A stretch of DNA of 44,598 nt from Campylobacterales bacterium (GTDB taxonomy: Bacteria; Campylobacterota; Campylobacteria; Campylobacterales; Sulfurimonadaceae), in NCBI GenBank assembly GCA_026390135.1, contig JAPLGN010000038.1, positions 1-44,598 of the forward strand. The letters run 5' to 3'. The translations under genes and the position numbers were made by a program. Below are positions 1 to 7,665 of this stretch, in pieces. The notes under the pieces were generated by a model. It had not been told where the DNA came from. It saw nothing but the letters and a program-made list of their open reading frames with translations, and made no database searches. The first letter of the stretch is position 1, and each line of letters starts with the position of its first letter.

Positions 1-14
1 AAGGTTTAATCCAC

Positions 15-20
15 TATAAT
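15..20 (+). promoter_or_regulatory. -10 box of the tRNA-Lys/tRNA-Glu transcript
   Basis: A perfect TATAAT lies 40 bases upstream of the first tRNA, a usual distance for a short tRNA leader. The matching -35 would fall before base 1, so it cannot be seen. Seen in sequence; promoter role inferred. Confidence 0.5.
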
Positions 21-59
21 TCCCGTCCACAAATTGTGCAAGCAATAATGTGCGTTCTT

Positions 60-135
60 GTCCCGTTAGCTCAGCTGGTAGAGCATTTCACTTTTAATGA
101 AGGGGTCGATGGTTCGAATCCATCACGGGACACCA
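60..135 (+). tRNA. tRNA-Lys (anticodon TTT)
   Basis: The acceptor arms GTCCCGT and ACGGGAC pair perfectly and are followed by discriminator A and an encoded CCA at 133-135. The anticodon loop CTTTTAA carries TTT. The D-arm (TAGCTCAGCTGGTAGAGCA) and the TTCGAAT T-loop are canonical. It is 18 bases from the next tRNA and is probably co-transcribed with it. Confidence 0.97.
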
Positions 136-153
136 TTTTTTACATTGTTCAGT

Positions 154-228
154 GGCTCCATCATCTAATGGTTAGGATTTCAGATTTTCATTCTGGTCAT
201 AGGGGTTCAAATCCCCTTGGAGTCACCA
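154..228 (+). tRNA. tRNA-Glu (anticodon TTC)
   Basis: The acceptor arms GGCTCCA and TGGAGTC pair with one G-T wobble, followed by A and an encoded CCA. The anticodon stem TCAGA/TCTGG encloses the loop TTTTCAT, giving anticodon TTC. The T-loop TTCAAAT is normal. It lies just downstream of tRNA-Lys. Confidence 0.96.
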
Positions 229-361
229 CTACAACTTCCTCACTTCATACATTCTTTCTTTAATTATTTTATCTCTTTTTTAACCAAACTGCTCTATTAT
301 TTCATTTTATAAATAATCGCAAGGATTTCCCACGCAAACCCAAGACGTTAAAATTATTTTT

Positions 362-1660
362 ATGAGCTTTGTTATCCTTATCGGTGTGGGTGCGATGTTC
401 CTCATGCTTCCATTTGCACATCGAGGCGAGCTCTCTCTCATTGATGCCCTCTTTACATCCACCTCAGCAGTTTGCGTAACAGGTCTGATTGTCAAAGATA
501 CTCCAGTCGATTTCACCACATTTGGTCATGTTATCATTCTTTCACTCATTCAAATTGGGGGATTAGGCTACATGACTGCCGTGACTTTTTTAGCGATTAT
601 GCGTCGGAAAAAACTCACTTATCGTGATCGCCTAATTCTAAAAGAATCTTTGAATCATCCCGGTATGAATGGAATTTTTCGCTTTTTAAAAATCGTTTTT
701 GCCAGTATCATTATTATTGAGCTATCAGGGGCACTTATTCTAACTCTCCGTTTTTGGTCGGATATGCCACTTGGAAATGCTCTTTGGTATGGACTTTTTC
801 ACTCTGTTTCTGCCTTTAACAATGCCGGATTTTCACTCTTTAGTGATAATCTGATGCGCTATCGAGGCGATTTTATCATCAACTTCACAATCCCCTTACT
901 CATTATCCTTGGGGGATTAGGCTATCTCGTTCTTTTAGAACTCTATAATTTTCGACGCAAATCATTAATGCGTCTCTCAACCCATACTAAACTTGTTTTA
1001 TGGACATCAGGAATCATGATCCTAGCAGGTATGGCTATCATCCTCTCACTGGAATGGAATAATGTAAAATCCTTTGGCTCTATGGATATAGGAGAAAAAC
1101 TACTTGCCTCATGGTTTGCATCAGTCAACTATCGTACGGCAGGGTTTAATACCATTGATTTCTCGACCTTTAGTGACTCTGATCTCTTTTTTGGAACGAT
1201 CTTTATGATTATTGGAGGTAGTCCTGGAGGAACTGCGGGAGGTATCAAAACCACCGTCCTAGCTCTCGCAATCATTGGAGTATGGTTTACTCTGCGCGGT
1301 CAAAATAATCCGCATATCTTTCACCGAAGTCTTGTCCCGTATCAGATCAATAAAGCGTATGCCGTCATCTTTATCGCCTCATTCTATGTCTTGCTTTCAA
1401 CCGTTATTTTAAATGAGAGTGAACATCTGCATTTTGTCCGAACTCTCTTTGAGACCTGTTCAGCATTTGGTACCGTAGGTGTTTCCACTGGCAATGGAGG
1501 AGTTTTGAGCTACAGCGCACTGTTCAGTGATGTTGGTAAACTCAATATCATCTTTTTGATGTTAATGGGTCGGATCGGGGTATTTGCCTTTACTATCGTC
1601 ATCGTCGGAAAAGCGGTTCAAACCCGTATAAAATATGCAGAAGGAAGGATTATTATATGA
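362..1660 (+). CDS. ktrB: KtrB/TrkH-family potassium uptake channel subunit
   Basis: Inner-membrane ion-conducting subunit of a K+ uptake system. The four pore loops of the TrkH/KtrB/HKT family are visible in order: CVTG, NNAG, RTAG and GTVG, each with the filter glycine, separated by paired hydrophobic helices. Length (432 aa) fits KtrB. The next gene, a KtrA/TrkA-type regulatory subunit, overlaps its stop by 4 bases (ATGA), so the two form an operon. The start is doubtful. ATG 362 has no Shine-Dalgarno, and family homology seems to extend about ten residues upstream, where an AAGGA at 321-325 is spaced six bases from an in-frame ACG at 332; no ATG, GTG or TTG is available in frame before the stop at 314. 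The real start may be ACG 332. Confidence 0.9.
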   Translation: MSFVILIGVGAMFLMLPFAHRGELSLIDALFTSTSAVCVTGLIVKDTPVDFTTFGHVIILSLIQIGGLGYMTAVTFLAIMRRKKLTYRDRLILKESLNHPGMNGIFRFLKIVFASIIIIELSGALILTLRFWSDMPLGNALWYGLFHSVSAFNNAGFSLFSDNLMRYRGDFIINFTIPLLIILGGLGYLVLLELYNFRRKSLMRLSTHTKLVLWTSGIMILAGMAIILSLEWNNVKSFGSMDIGEKLLASWFASVNYRTAGFNTIDFSTFSDSDLFFGTIFMIIGGSPGGTAGGIKTTVLALAIIGVWFTLRGQNNPHIFHRSLVPYQINKAYAVIFIASFYVLLSTVILNESEHLHFVRTLFETCSAFGTVGVSTGNGGVLSYSALFSDVGKLNIIFLMLMGRIGVFAFTIVIVGKAVQTRIKYAEGRIII

Positions 1661-2304
1661 CATACGTTGTTATCGGACTAGGTAAATTTGGGCACAATGT
1701 GGCCAAAGGATTAGCACAACAAGGAGAATCCGTCATCGCCATTGATCACAATGAAGAAAAAGTGCGTGACGTCAGCGACTTTGTTCAAGATGCCATTACG
1801 CTCGATTCAACCGATTTGCGAGCACTTCAAGAAGCTGGAATTGCTGATGCCGAAATTGCCATCGTTAGTATCGGTGAAAATATTGAAGCGAGTATCCTCA
1901 CGGTTATGGCACTTAAAGAGCTCGGTATCGAAACGGTAGTTGCCAAAGCTATTACTGTCGTACACGGGCAAATCCTCTCCAAGTTGGGTGCAGCAAAAGT
2001 AATCTATCCGGAGATGGAATCAGCAAAAAAACTGGTTAAAAAGCTTGTTTCAAATATGCATTATGAGACGATTGATCTCTCTATTACTATGAAGCTTGCA
2101 AAAATGACACTTCCTCAATTTTGGATCGGGACATCCATCCTCTCTCCAACATTTGAAGATGATTACGAAGTAAAACCCATCGCCTATAAACACCAAGGTG
2201 AATGGCATACCTCTTTTGAAAAAGATGATATTTTAGAAAAAGGTGACATCCTCGTTGTCCTTGGTAATAGTAATAAAATCGAGGCACTTAGTAAAAAAGT
2301 GTAA
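1657..2304 (+). CDS. ktrA: KtrA/TrkA-family potassium channel regulatory subunit
   Basis: Cytoplasmic RCK regulator that gates the KtrB-type channel in response to nucleotide binding. The N-terminal Rossmann motif VIGLGKFG (GxGxxG) and the acidic residue of AIDHNEEKV at the end of beta-2 indicate NAD(H) or ATP binding. The C-terminal 80 residues fit an RCK-C (TrkA-C) domain ending in GDILVVLG. Length 215 aa is usual for single-RCK KtrA rather than double-RCK TrkA. The ATGA overlap with ktrB implies translational coupling and fixed stoichiometry. Confidence 0.92.
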   Translation: MTYVVIGLGKFGHNVAKGLAQQGESVIAIDHNEEKVRDVSDFVQDAITLDSTDLRALQEAGIADAEIAIVSIGENIEASILTVMALKELGIETVVAKAITVVHGQILSKLGAAKVIYPEMESAKKLVKKLVSNMHYETIDLSITMKLAKMTLPQFWIGTSILSPTFEDDYEVKPIAYKHQGEWHTSFEKDDILEKGDILVVLGNSNKIEALSKKV

Positions 2305-2372
2305 ACATTTTCGTTTCTTTTCTTTTGCTACAATAACAGATATAAAAATTTGTTACTGTAAAGGATCTCATC

Positions 2373-2528
2373 ATGAAAAACGCAGTTCTACTCTCTCTCA
2401 TCGTTCTCTTTGTTTCAGGTTGTGCAGCAACGTGGAGTGGTGTCAAAGAAGACACGTCCTCCGCAACTGACTGGACTAAGAAAAAAGTGAATGACAGCGC
2501 AAGTTTTGTCAAAGAAAAGACAGAATAG
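2373..2528 (+). CDS. small predicted lipoprotein (51 aa)
   Basis: A 51-residue protein with a short basic N-terminus (MKN), a hydrophobic stretch and the lipobox VSGC (Cys17), so it should be exported and lipidated. The mature part is polar, rich in Lys, Asp and Ser, and resembles entericidin-type or other tiny cell-envelope lipoproteins in overall character only. A Shine-Dalgarno (AAAGGA) sits about nine bases before ATG. It stands alone between the ktr operon and a convergent gene. No function is assigned. Confidence 0.7.
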   Translation: MKNAVLLSLIVLFVSGCAATWSGVKEDTSSATDWTKKKVNDSASFVKEKTE

Positions 2529-2532
2529 TTTT

Positions 2533-2922
2533 TTAAAAAGAGTGTTGAAGGGTCAAGCCAACATAGTTTCTAGCAGTAGAAGAATCTTTTACTACTGGCG
2601 ATAAAATGTATTGATCCGTTACAAAAGCACCCAGTGCAGAACCTGCTATATGGGAAATTGCATCTAAGGCTTGTCCTTTCGCATTTCCATTAAGTGCAAA
2701 CTCTATTCCTTGTTCCACAATAATAGCAGCACTGCTGGTCCAAAAACCAATCATTCCTCTATTTTCTTTATAGTCTGGATAATAACTGTCTACAACCGCA
2801 GTAATCCCACCAGCCATAACAGCTCCACCAACAAAATGGCTCATTTCACTGCCAACACTATTATCTGCTTCTAATTGCGTTACCATCAATACCGCACTCA
2901 TAAATAAAAATATTTTTTTCAT
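2533..2922 (-). CDS. exported hypothetical protein, 129 aa
   Basis: A Sec-type signal peptide (MKKIFLFMSAVLMVTQLEA) is followed by a short mature protein with two or three glycine/alanine-rich moderately hydrophobic segments (around residues 30-45, 58-75 and 88-105). The start has an excellent AGGAGG Shine-Dalgarno. The HFVGGAVMAGG segment followed by further Gly/Ala helices loosely recalls small YfiM-like envelope proteins, but I do not assign the family. It is convergent with the small lipoprotein gene, with only four bases between their stops. Confidence 0.7.
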   Translation of the reverse strand: MKKIFLFMSAVLMVTQLEADNSVGSEMSHFVGGAVMAGGITAVVDSYYPDYKENRGMIGFWTSSAAIIVEQGIEFALNGNAKGQALDAISHIAGSALGAFVTDQYILSPVVKDSSTARNYVGLTLQHSF

Positions 2923-3023
2923 TTCACCCTCCTATTGCATAAAATAGACTTAAATTATACCTTCATATAATGAGATAAAAAGTAACTATCCGTGCTACAA
3001 TTTCAACTTTAAAGGAATAATTT

Positions 3024-3764
3024 ATGCCTATTTTAATTGTTCTATTGCTGAATATCACTTTCCTATTTGCGCAAACGCCACCGCTGCAATGGAGCGAAAA
3101 TGTTACTGGAGTTGTTACCCACTTTCATAGCAACAAAAAGGAGATTGCATTAACCTTTGATGCCTGCGGCGGAAGTGCTCGAAGTTCGCAATACGATGCG
3201 AGACTCATTGAGTTTTTAATACAAAATCATATTCCGGCTACTCTTTTTATTAATGCACGATGGATTGATAGTAACCCTGATATTTTTATGCAACTCTCTC
3301 ATAATCCTCTTTTTGAAATCGCGAACCATGGAACTGCACATAAACCTCTCTCTGTGGAGGGGAAAAGTATTTACAATATCCACGGTACCGCATCTGCAGA
3401 TGAAGTCATTAGCGAAATTGAAGGAAACAATCAAAAAATCGAAAAACTCACAGGAATTCGCCCAACATTTTTCCGTGCTGGTACGGCCTATTATGACGAA
3501 AACGCCGTGGCTATCGCTCATACTCTAGGAATGGAAATTGGCGGATTTTCAATCTTAGGTGATGCAGGAGCCACCTTCAGCGCACCAAAAGTAGCCCAGC
3601 AGCTTATCAGTGCACACAGTGGTGATATTGTGATTTGTCATATGAATCACCCTGAAGGGGGGACTCGGGAAGGTATCATCGAAGGAGTAAACGCACTAAT
3701 TAAAGAAGGATTTACCTTTGTTCGCCTCAGTGATGTAAAGAAAAATCTCGTAAGGATTCCCTAA
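3024..3764 (+). CDS. polysaccharide deacetylase (NodB/CE4 family), exported
   Basis: Metal-dependent deacetylase of N- or O-acetylated glycans, probably acting in the periplasm on peptidoglycan or a surface polysaccharide. After a signal peptide (MPILIVLLLNITFLFAQ), the NodB motif 1 appears as TFDACGG (catalytic Asp and metal-binding Asp), motif 2 as NHGTAHKPL (the metal-binding His pair), an RAGTAYYD segment for motif 3, and HMNHPEGG near the C-terminus supplies the last His. At 246 aa it is a single-domain enzyme. RBS AAAGGA precedes the ATG. Its last 38 bases overlap the convergent membrane-protein gene on the other strand. The natural substrate cannot be read from sequence. Confidence 0.88.
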   Translation: MPILIVLLLNITFLFAQTPPLQWSENVTGVVTHFHSNKKEIALTFDACGGSARSSQYDARLIEFLIQNHIPATLFINARWIDSNPDIFMQLSHNPLFEIANHGTAHKPLSVEGKSIYNIHGTASADEVISEIEGNNQKIEKLTGIRPTFFRAGTAYYDENAVAIAHTLGMEIGGFSILGDAGATFSAPKVAQQLISAHSGDIVICHMNHPEGGTREGIIEGVNALIKEGFTFVRLSDVKKNLVRIP

Positions 3765-4167
3765 ATATCACAATCAAAGCAAATACCAGAGCACTTTCAA
3801 ACGCTATAAATGCCACGAGTTTAATCGTTGCAAATAACTTCAATCCAAGTACAATAAAAATAGGAGCGCTTTGATCGATCACAAAAAGTCCAAATAGCAA
3901 ATGAATCAAAAATTCTTTTTTCTTTTCACTAATAGTGGAGATAAATCCTAAAAAATGGAGCGTCCCCATCAATGCAATAGAAATAAAAAGGACATGAGGC
4001 GTGAGGATTTCGAGGAGCCCACGAAATGATTTTTCAGAATAATACAAGCCTATAGTATGAGGATTCCATCCAGCAAGAACAATAAATAATGCTCCGCCTA
4101 AAATCGACTGTAACACTACCAAAACAATAAATGAAAGTGCCAAAATACGTAAGAATTGATGCTGCAT
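3727..4167 (-). CDS. four-helix membrane protein with paired histidines, last gene of the FMN/porin operon
   Basis: Unrecognised 146-aa protein with about four transmembrane helices (roughly 9-32, 50-78, 88-108 and 112-135). Helix 2 carries His58 and His71 (TPHVLF and TLHFLGF), and His89 starts helix 3; such membrane histidines could ligate b-type heme, but this is inference. Helix 2 resembles that of the preceding gene product (LxxxHxxLF pattern), suggesting that the two are distant paralogs. Its ATG overlaps the upstream stop by one base (TAATG), so it is translated as part of the porin/FMN-binding operon. Its 3' end overlaps the convergent deacetylase gene. Confidence 0.75.
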   Translation of the reverse strand: MQHQFLRILALSFIVLVVLQSILGGALFIVLAGWNPHTIGLYYSEKSFRGLLEILTPHVLFISIALMGTLHFLGFISTISEKKKEFLIHLLFGLFVIDQSAPIFIVLGLKLFATIKLVAFIAFESALVFALIVIFRESLRDFSLHH

Positions 4168-4646
4168 TAGAATTTTTTACGTATCAATAAAATAAAAATA
4201 TCCAACGCAATCCCTATCATCAGTAGATGAAACAAGTAAAATCCGCCCCACGAGAAAATAACACCCACCCGTCCTATCCACAACGAAGTAATGAGTCCAA
4301 TGCCATAAAATAATAGTGTTATAACCCCCAAAAGAAGCACCGTAATCTTAAAACCTTTTGCCCTCGATGTACGAATCAAAAGAGCAGTCATAAGAATAAA
4401 TATGAGAATAAGCCCAAAAAGGTCAGTGTGTAATGAGAGTAATAAGTCGCTCAATAAAAGAGGCTCAATAAATTCCGCTTCATTACCCAAAATGGTATTG
4501 ATCCACATCACAGGAGTCATCCCAAAATCAATCCCCTTGGCAATACCATTTAATACTAAAGCTCCTAACAAAAAAATAACCATCCATAATACACTCAAGT
4601 ACAATGTACGATTATCAATCAGCTTTTTTGAAACAACAAATTTCAT
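4167..4646 (-). CDS. four-helix membrane protein, paralog of the following gene product
   Basis: Unrecognised 159-aa protein with four predicted transmembrane helices (about 14-35, 62-91, 100-124 and 127-155). His73 (SLHTDLF) in helix 2 and His140 (YLFHLL) in helix 4 are candidate heme or metal ligands. It starts three bases after the stop of the FMN-binding protein and overlaps the next gene by one base. Together the two small proteins could form a heterodimeric membrane electron carrier feeding the exported flavoprotein. That role comes from context, not from a recognised family. Confidence 0.75.
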   Translation of the reverse strand: MKFVVSKKLIDNRTLYLSVLWMVIFLLGALVLNGIAKGIDFGMTPVMWINTILGNEAEFIEPLLLSDLLLSLHTDLFGLILIFILMTALLIRTSRAKGFKITVLLLGVITLLFYGIGLITSLWIGRVGVIFSWGGFYLFHLLMIGIALDIFILLIRKKF

Positions 4647-4649
4647 AAT

Positions 4650-5165
4650 TTACGGCTTTACAATTTCCAAAAGAGCCAAAGCAGCGCGGGCACCATCGGT
4701 TATAGCACGAGCTGAGAGGGTAGCACCTGTTGTTGTGGGGATGTCTTGGTTGAGTTTAAGGACATTGGCGGAACTTTTGTTATCAAAACCATCCAACCAT
4801 GTTTTAGTAGGGAGATATTCCATCGGTTCATTAAAAGCAACGATCTCAATCGATTTGATTTTACTGTCGGTGCCAATGAGGTAAAGAGCAACAGCCGTTT
4901 TAGTACGCACTTTTTTATTCATTAATACCCCATACCCTAGCACTTTCGCTTCATTTTTAGCAACATAAAGTCGGTAAAGTTTGGACTCGATGCTCTGCTG
5001 GGATGTTTTAATAAGTTCTTGCAGCTGTGCTCCACTCAGAATAATATTTTGAGTATCAACACTTTTAGAGCCAAAAGCACGTTGAGTCAAAACAACCGGA
5101 TCGCCCAAAACTTGGGCGAAGAGGACAACAGAAAAAAGAGAAGTTAAAAAAGCAATTTTAATCAA
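4650..5165 (-). CDS. exported FMN-binding domain protein, predicted substrate of ApbE
   Basis: 171-aa protein with an N-terminal signal sequence (about 1-20), then a domain of the kind found in NqrC/RnfG. Near the C-terminus TTTGATLSA matches the flavinylation motif (S/T-G-A-T-x-S/T); Thr149 would carry covalent FMN by phosphoester linkage. The flavin transferase needed for this, ApbE, is encoded divergently 1.5 kb away. The gene begins with TTG inside the stop of the porin gene (four-base overlap), so translation is coupled. Expected role: a one-electron flavin carrier on the outer face of the inner membrane or in the periplasm. Redox partner unknown. Confidence 0.82.
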   Translation of the reverse strand: MIKIAFLTSLFSVVLFAQVLGDPVVLTQRAFGSKSVDTQNIILSGAQLQELIKTSQQSIESKLYRLYVAKNEAKVLGYGVLMNKKVRTKTAVALYLIGTDSKIKSIEIVAFNEPMEYLPTKTWLDGFDNKSSANVLKLNQDIPTTTGATLSARAITDGARAALALLEIVKP

Positions 5166-6502
5166 AAGATAAATCCTAATCCAAGCGAGTAGATACCTTC
5201 ATTACTGTAATTGGCTGAGTCGGCATCATTTTTGTTATGACGCACTTTGTACTCCCCTTTTAAGACCACTTGTTCATGGGGGAAGTAATTCAGACCGTAA
5301 GTAAAGCTTTCTGTATTCCCAAACGCTACTCCATTGACCATTGATGTAGCCAAATTATAGTTTTCGTATTGAAAAAAGATCGGTAATCGTGCATTCGCTT
5401 GAGTGAAATATGGTAAGACATTATACTCTAAATTCACATAGCCTCCTCGTGCTGATTCAGGATGGAATGGAAAATCAAGGGTTACGTCACCGACTGTATG
5501 TAAACCAAGATAAGAATCTGCATGGCTCAAATGGGCTTGGGTATAGAGCCCTTTGATCTTAAAGCCCTCATTTTGGTACTGGGCATGAAGATCGGCAATG
5601 GTTAAGCGTCCCACTTCTTTATCATTAGTAGAGGGACCAGCCTCTCCCGTATAGAGGCTTGCCCCTACGAAGAGACCATTAATGCCTGTGTAATCAAGAC
5701 GGGCAACTGCCGCAAGATTGGAGGTTTGGGCGTTTCTCTCATAGCCGCCGCGACGACCGTTATTAATCCAGTTTTTGCCATAAGTATCGGCTTCAACAGT
5801 TCCATCATGTTCAGCAAGACCCATATCCAATGCGACGACTGCACCTGCCGTATAGTTAAAATTCTCTGTTTTACCGTGGATGGTGAGACCGTTTTCATGC
5901 CATGTAGAGGGGATGAGATAGGTTTCGACATCGGGACGTTTGACGGTATTAAATAAAACTGGTTCATGATTTAAACTGACCAATCCCATCGGAACGACTT
6001 GCTGACCAATTCGAATATTGAACGTCGGATCGAGTAAAAAATCGACATAAAGTTGTTCAACCGAAACTTCTTCCCCTCCATGTTCAAACTCAACTTCAGA
6101 GTTTAAGATGATGTTGTCACTAAATTTGTAACCGATGTAGGGGACGAAACGGTTTACTTCGGTTTCATTTAGTCCGCTATTTCTGTCGTGCGAATAATGA
6201 ATTTCTCCATAACCACCGATGGAGAGGGGATTTTTGGAATAATAAACTTTGGAAGCTGCTGCACCAAGACCAGGTTCAATTTTACTCATATCCACAGTAC
6301 TAAAAGAAGTGGCATTTTGCGTATTGATTAACTCATCAGCCAGCGTCTGTGTCTGCTCTGTCTGTTTCTTATCATTAGCCTCTAATGATGAAAGACGTTC
6401 ACTTAGAATTTTAAGCTGTGCTTTTAGGTCACTTAGCTCATCAGCCGACAATGCAGTGGCAATTGCCATTGCGGCAACAGTACTTAGGAGGAGTTTTTTC
6501 AT
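5162..6502 (-). CDS. outer-membrane porin-like beta-barrel protein with N-terminal coiled coil
   Basis: 446-aa exported protein. I start it at 6502, where MKKLLLSTVAAMAIATALSA forms a clean signal peptide and AAGGA lies six bases upstream; a longer ORF to 6565 adds 21 unlikely residues. Residues about 22-55 (LSDLKAQLKILSERLSSLE) look like a trimeric coiled coil. The rest alternates aromatic and polar residues as in beta strands, includes GGYGEIHYSH and ends in FIF with a terminal Phe, the usual barrel-insertion signal. First gene of the operon with the FMN-binding protein and two small membrane proteins. A Fur-like site sits just before its ribosome site, so it may import a metal or metal complex. 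The solute is unknown. Confidence 0.8.
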   Translation of the reverse strand: MKKLLLSTVAAMAIATALSADELSDLKAQLKILSERLSSLEANDKKQTEQTQTLADELINTQNATSFSTVDMSKIEPGLGAAASKVYYSKNPLSIGGYGEIHYSHDRNSGLNETEVNRFVPYIGYKFSDNIILNSEVEFEHGGEEVSVEQLYVDFLLDPTFNIRIGQQVVPMGLVSLNHEPVLFNTVKRPDVETYLIPSTWHENGLTIHGKTENFNYTAGAVVALDMGLAEHDGTVEADTYGKNWINNGRRGGYERNAQTSNLAAVARLDYTGINGLFVGASLYTGEAGPSTNDKEVGRLTIADLHAQYQNEGFKIKGLYTQAHLSHADSYLGLHTVGDVTLDFPFHPESARGGYVNLEYNVLPYFTQANARLPIFFQYENYNLATSMVNGVAFGNTESFTYGLNYFPHEQVVLKGEYKVRHNKNDADSANYSNEGIYSLGLGFIF

Positions 6503-6516
6503 TGGGGATCCTTTTA

Positions 6517-6531
6517 TGATAGTGATTATTG
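6517..6531 (-). promoter_or_regulatory. Fur-box-like site upstream of the porin operon
   Basis: TGATAGT-G-ATTATTG matches 11 of 14 positions of the 7-1-7 Fur palindrome TGATAAT-N-ATTATCA. It lies 15-29 bases before the porin ATG, next to the ribosome site. Match seen in sequence; regulation by Fur is inferred and would repress in iron-replete cells. Confidence 0.45.
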
Positions 6532-6574
6532 ATTGCGAAATTATAAGGCAACAAGCTGAAAACAATATTAATAA

Positions 6575-6589
6575 TGCAACTAATTATCA
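6575..6589 (+). promoter_or_regulatory. Fur-box-like site upstream of apbE
   Basis: TGCAACT-A-ATTATCA matches 11 of 14 positions of TGATAAT-N-ATTATCA, with a perfect right half. It lies 39 bases before the chosen apbE start, in the 125-base divergent promoter region shared with the porin operon. Confidence 0.4.
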
Positions 6590-6627
6590 TTTAGTAAAAG
6601 ATGCCATTCCAATGGTACACTTTCAGT

Positions 6628-7584
6628 ATGAAATCATTATTCTTTTTTTTATCTCTAGTAGCTTTTCTTTTCGCAGATGAGCGGGTCCAGATGCATATGG
6701 GAACACTCATCAGTGTCAATATTGCTGACCGCGAAGAGGTTCTTGTGCCCGCAGGGCATGAAAATCTTACCGATGAGGTATTTTCCCTTTTTAAAGATTT
6801 GGATGAGAAGCTCTCAACCTATAAAAGTGATTCGGAAATTTCACGATTAAATCGTGATCATGAAGCAAATCTATCGAATGTGACGCGTACTGTTTTAGAG
6901 CGGTCAATGGAAATGAATCACAAAACGCAAGGTGCTTTTGATATAACAATCGGTTCTTTAAGCCATGGAGCATACCATTTCGGAACACAGGAAAAACTCC
7001 CAACATCAGCTGAACTCCATCATGCTTTGACATTTGTAGGTGGAAACCATATTTGGATGGATCACGAGAAAGCATGTGTGACAAAGGGAACGATTATAGA
7101 TTTAGGGGGTATTGGCAAAGGATATGCTGTTGATCTCGCTATCACTTTATTAGAACACCATGGAGTCAAAAAAGCGGTGATTGCTGCATCGGGTGATATT
7201 GGGTGTTTAGGAGAATGTGAGGTACGTATTCAAGATCCTTTTCATCCTAAAGGTATCGTTGCAACCGTCACGTCACTTTTACCGCGATTCGCCATCAGCA
7301 CCAGTGGTAATTATGAACGCTTTATTCGCAATAAAGAGCACAACCATCTTCTCAACCCGAAAACAGGAAAATCTGAGCAAAATTTTGCTTCGGTAACGCT
7401 GTTTGGAGAAGAGGACAACACCGCGTTAGATGCAATCGCCACAGGTGTTTCTATTATGAGGGTAGATCAGGCAATCGCAGTATTAGAACATGAAAATATT
7501 GGGTATTTTTTGATTCAAAATGATGGACATGTATTTCAAAGTAAGAAATTGGAAGGAGTTAGGGTAGAAAATAACAATCACTAA
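6628..7584 (+). CDS. apbE: FAD:protein FMN transferase ApbE
   Basis: Transfers FMN from FAD to a Thr in exported acceptor proteins, here probably the FMN-binding protein encoded divergently. The start at 6628 gives the signal peptide MKSLFFFLSLVAFLFA; the longer ORF from 6601 adds nine residues before it. Family motifs in order: STYKSDSEISRLN, FDITIGSL, IDLGGIGKGYAVD, ASGDIGCLG, AISTSGNYERF, HLLNPKTG and ALDAIATG. The last carries the Mg-binding Asp and Ala/Thr region. At 318 aa it has normal family length. The di-heme cytochrome follows after 81 bases that contain two Fur-like sites. The 125-base gap to the porin operon is a shared divergent promoter. Confidence 0.9.
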   Translation: MKSLFFFLSLVAFLFADERVQMHMGTLISVNIADREEVLVPAGHENLTDEVFSLFKDLDEKLSTYKSDSEISRLNRDHEANLSNVTRTVLERSMEMNHKTQGAFDITIGSLSHGAYHFGTQEKLPTSAELHHALTFVGGNHIWMDHEKACVTKGTIIDLGGIGKGYAVDLAITLLEHHGVKKAVIAASGDIGCLGECEVRIQDPFHPKGIVATVTSLLPRFAISTSGNYERFIRNKEHNHLLNPKTGKSEQNFASVTLFGEEDNTALDAIATGVSIMRVDQAIAVLEHENIGYFLIQNDGHVFQSKKLEGVRVENNNH

Positions 7585-7587
7585 ATA

Positions 7588-7602
7588 TAATAACGATTAT
7601 CA
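7588..7602 (+). promoter_or_regulatory. Fur-box-like site 1 upstream of the di-heme cytochrome
   Basis: TAATAAC-G-ATTATCA matches 12 of 14 positions of the 7-1-7 Fur palindrome, with a perfect right half. It begins four bases after the apbE stop. Confidence 0.5.
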
Positions 7603-7636
7603 CTATTGACATACAGCATCCCTTATGGTATATTTC

Positions 7637-7651
7637 TGCAAATCATTATCA
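7637..7651 (+). promoter_or_regulatory. Fur-box-like site 2 upstream of the di-heme cytochrome
   Basis: TGCAAAT-C-ATTATCA matches 12 of 14 positions of the Fur palindrome and runs up to the AAAGGA ribosome site. It is the second such site in the same leader, 49 bases from the first. Confidence 0.5.
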
Positions 7652-7665
7652 TAAAGGATGTTCGA

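Noticed and set aside
36-263. 75-aa open frame across the start of the window
   Set aside because: It runs through both tRNA genes; the protein has no credible features.
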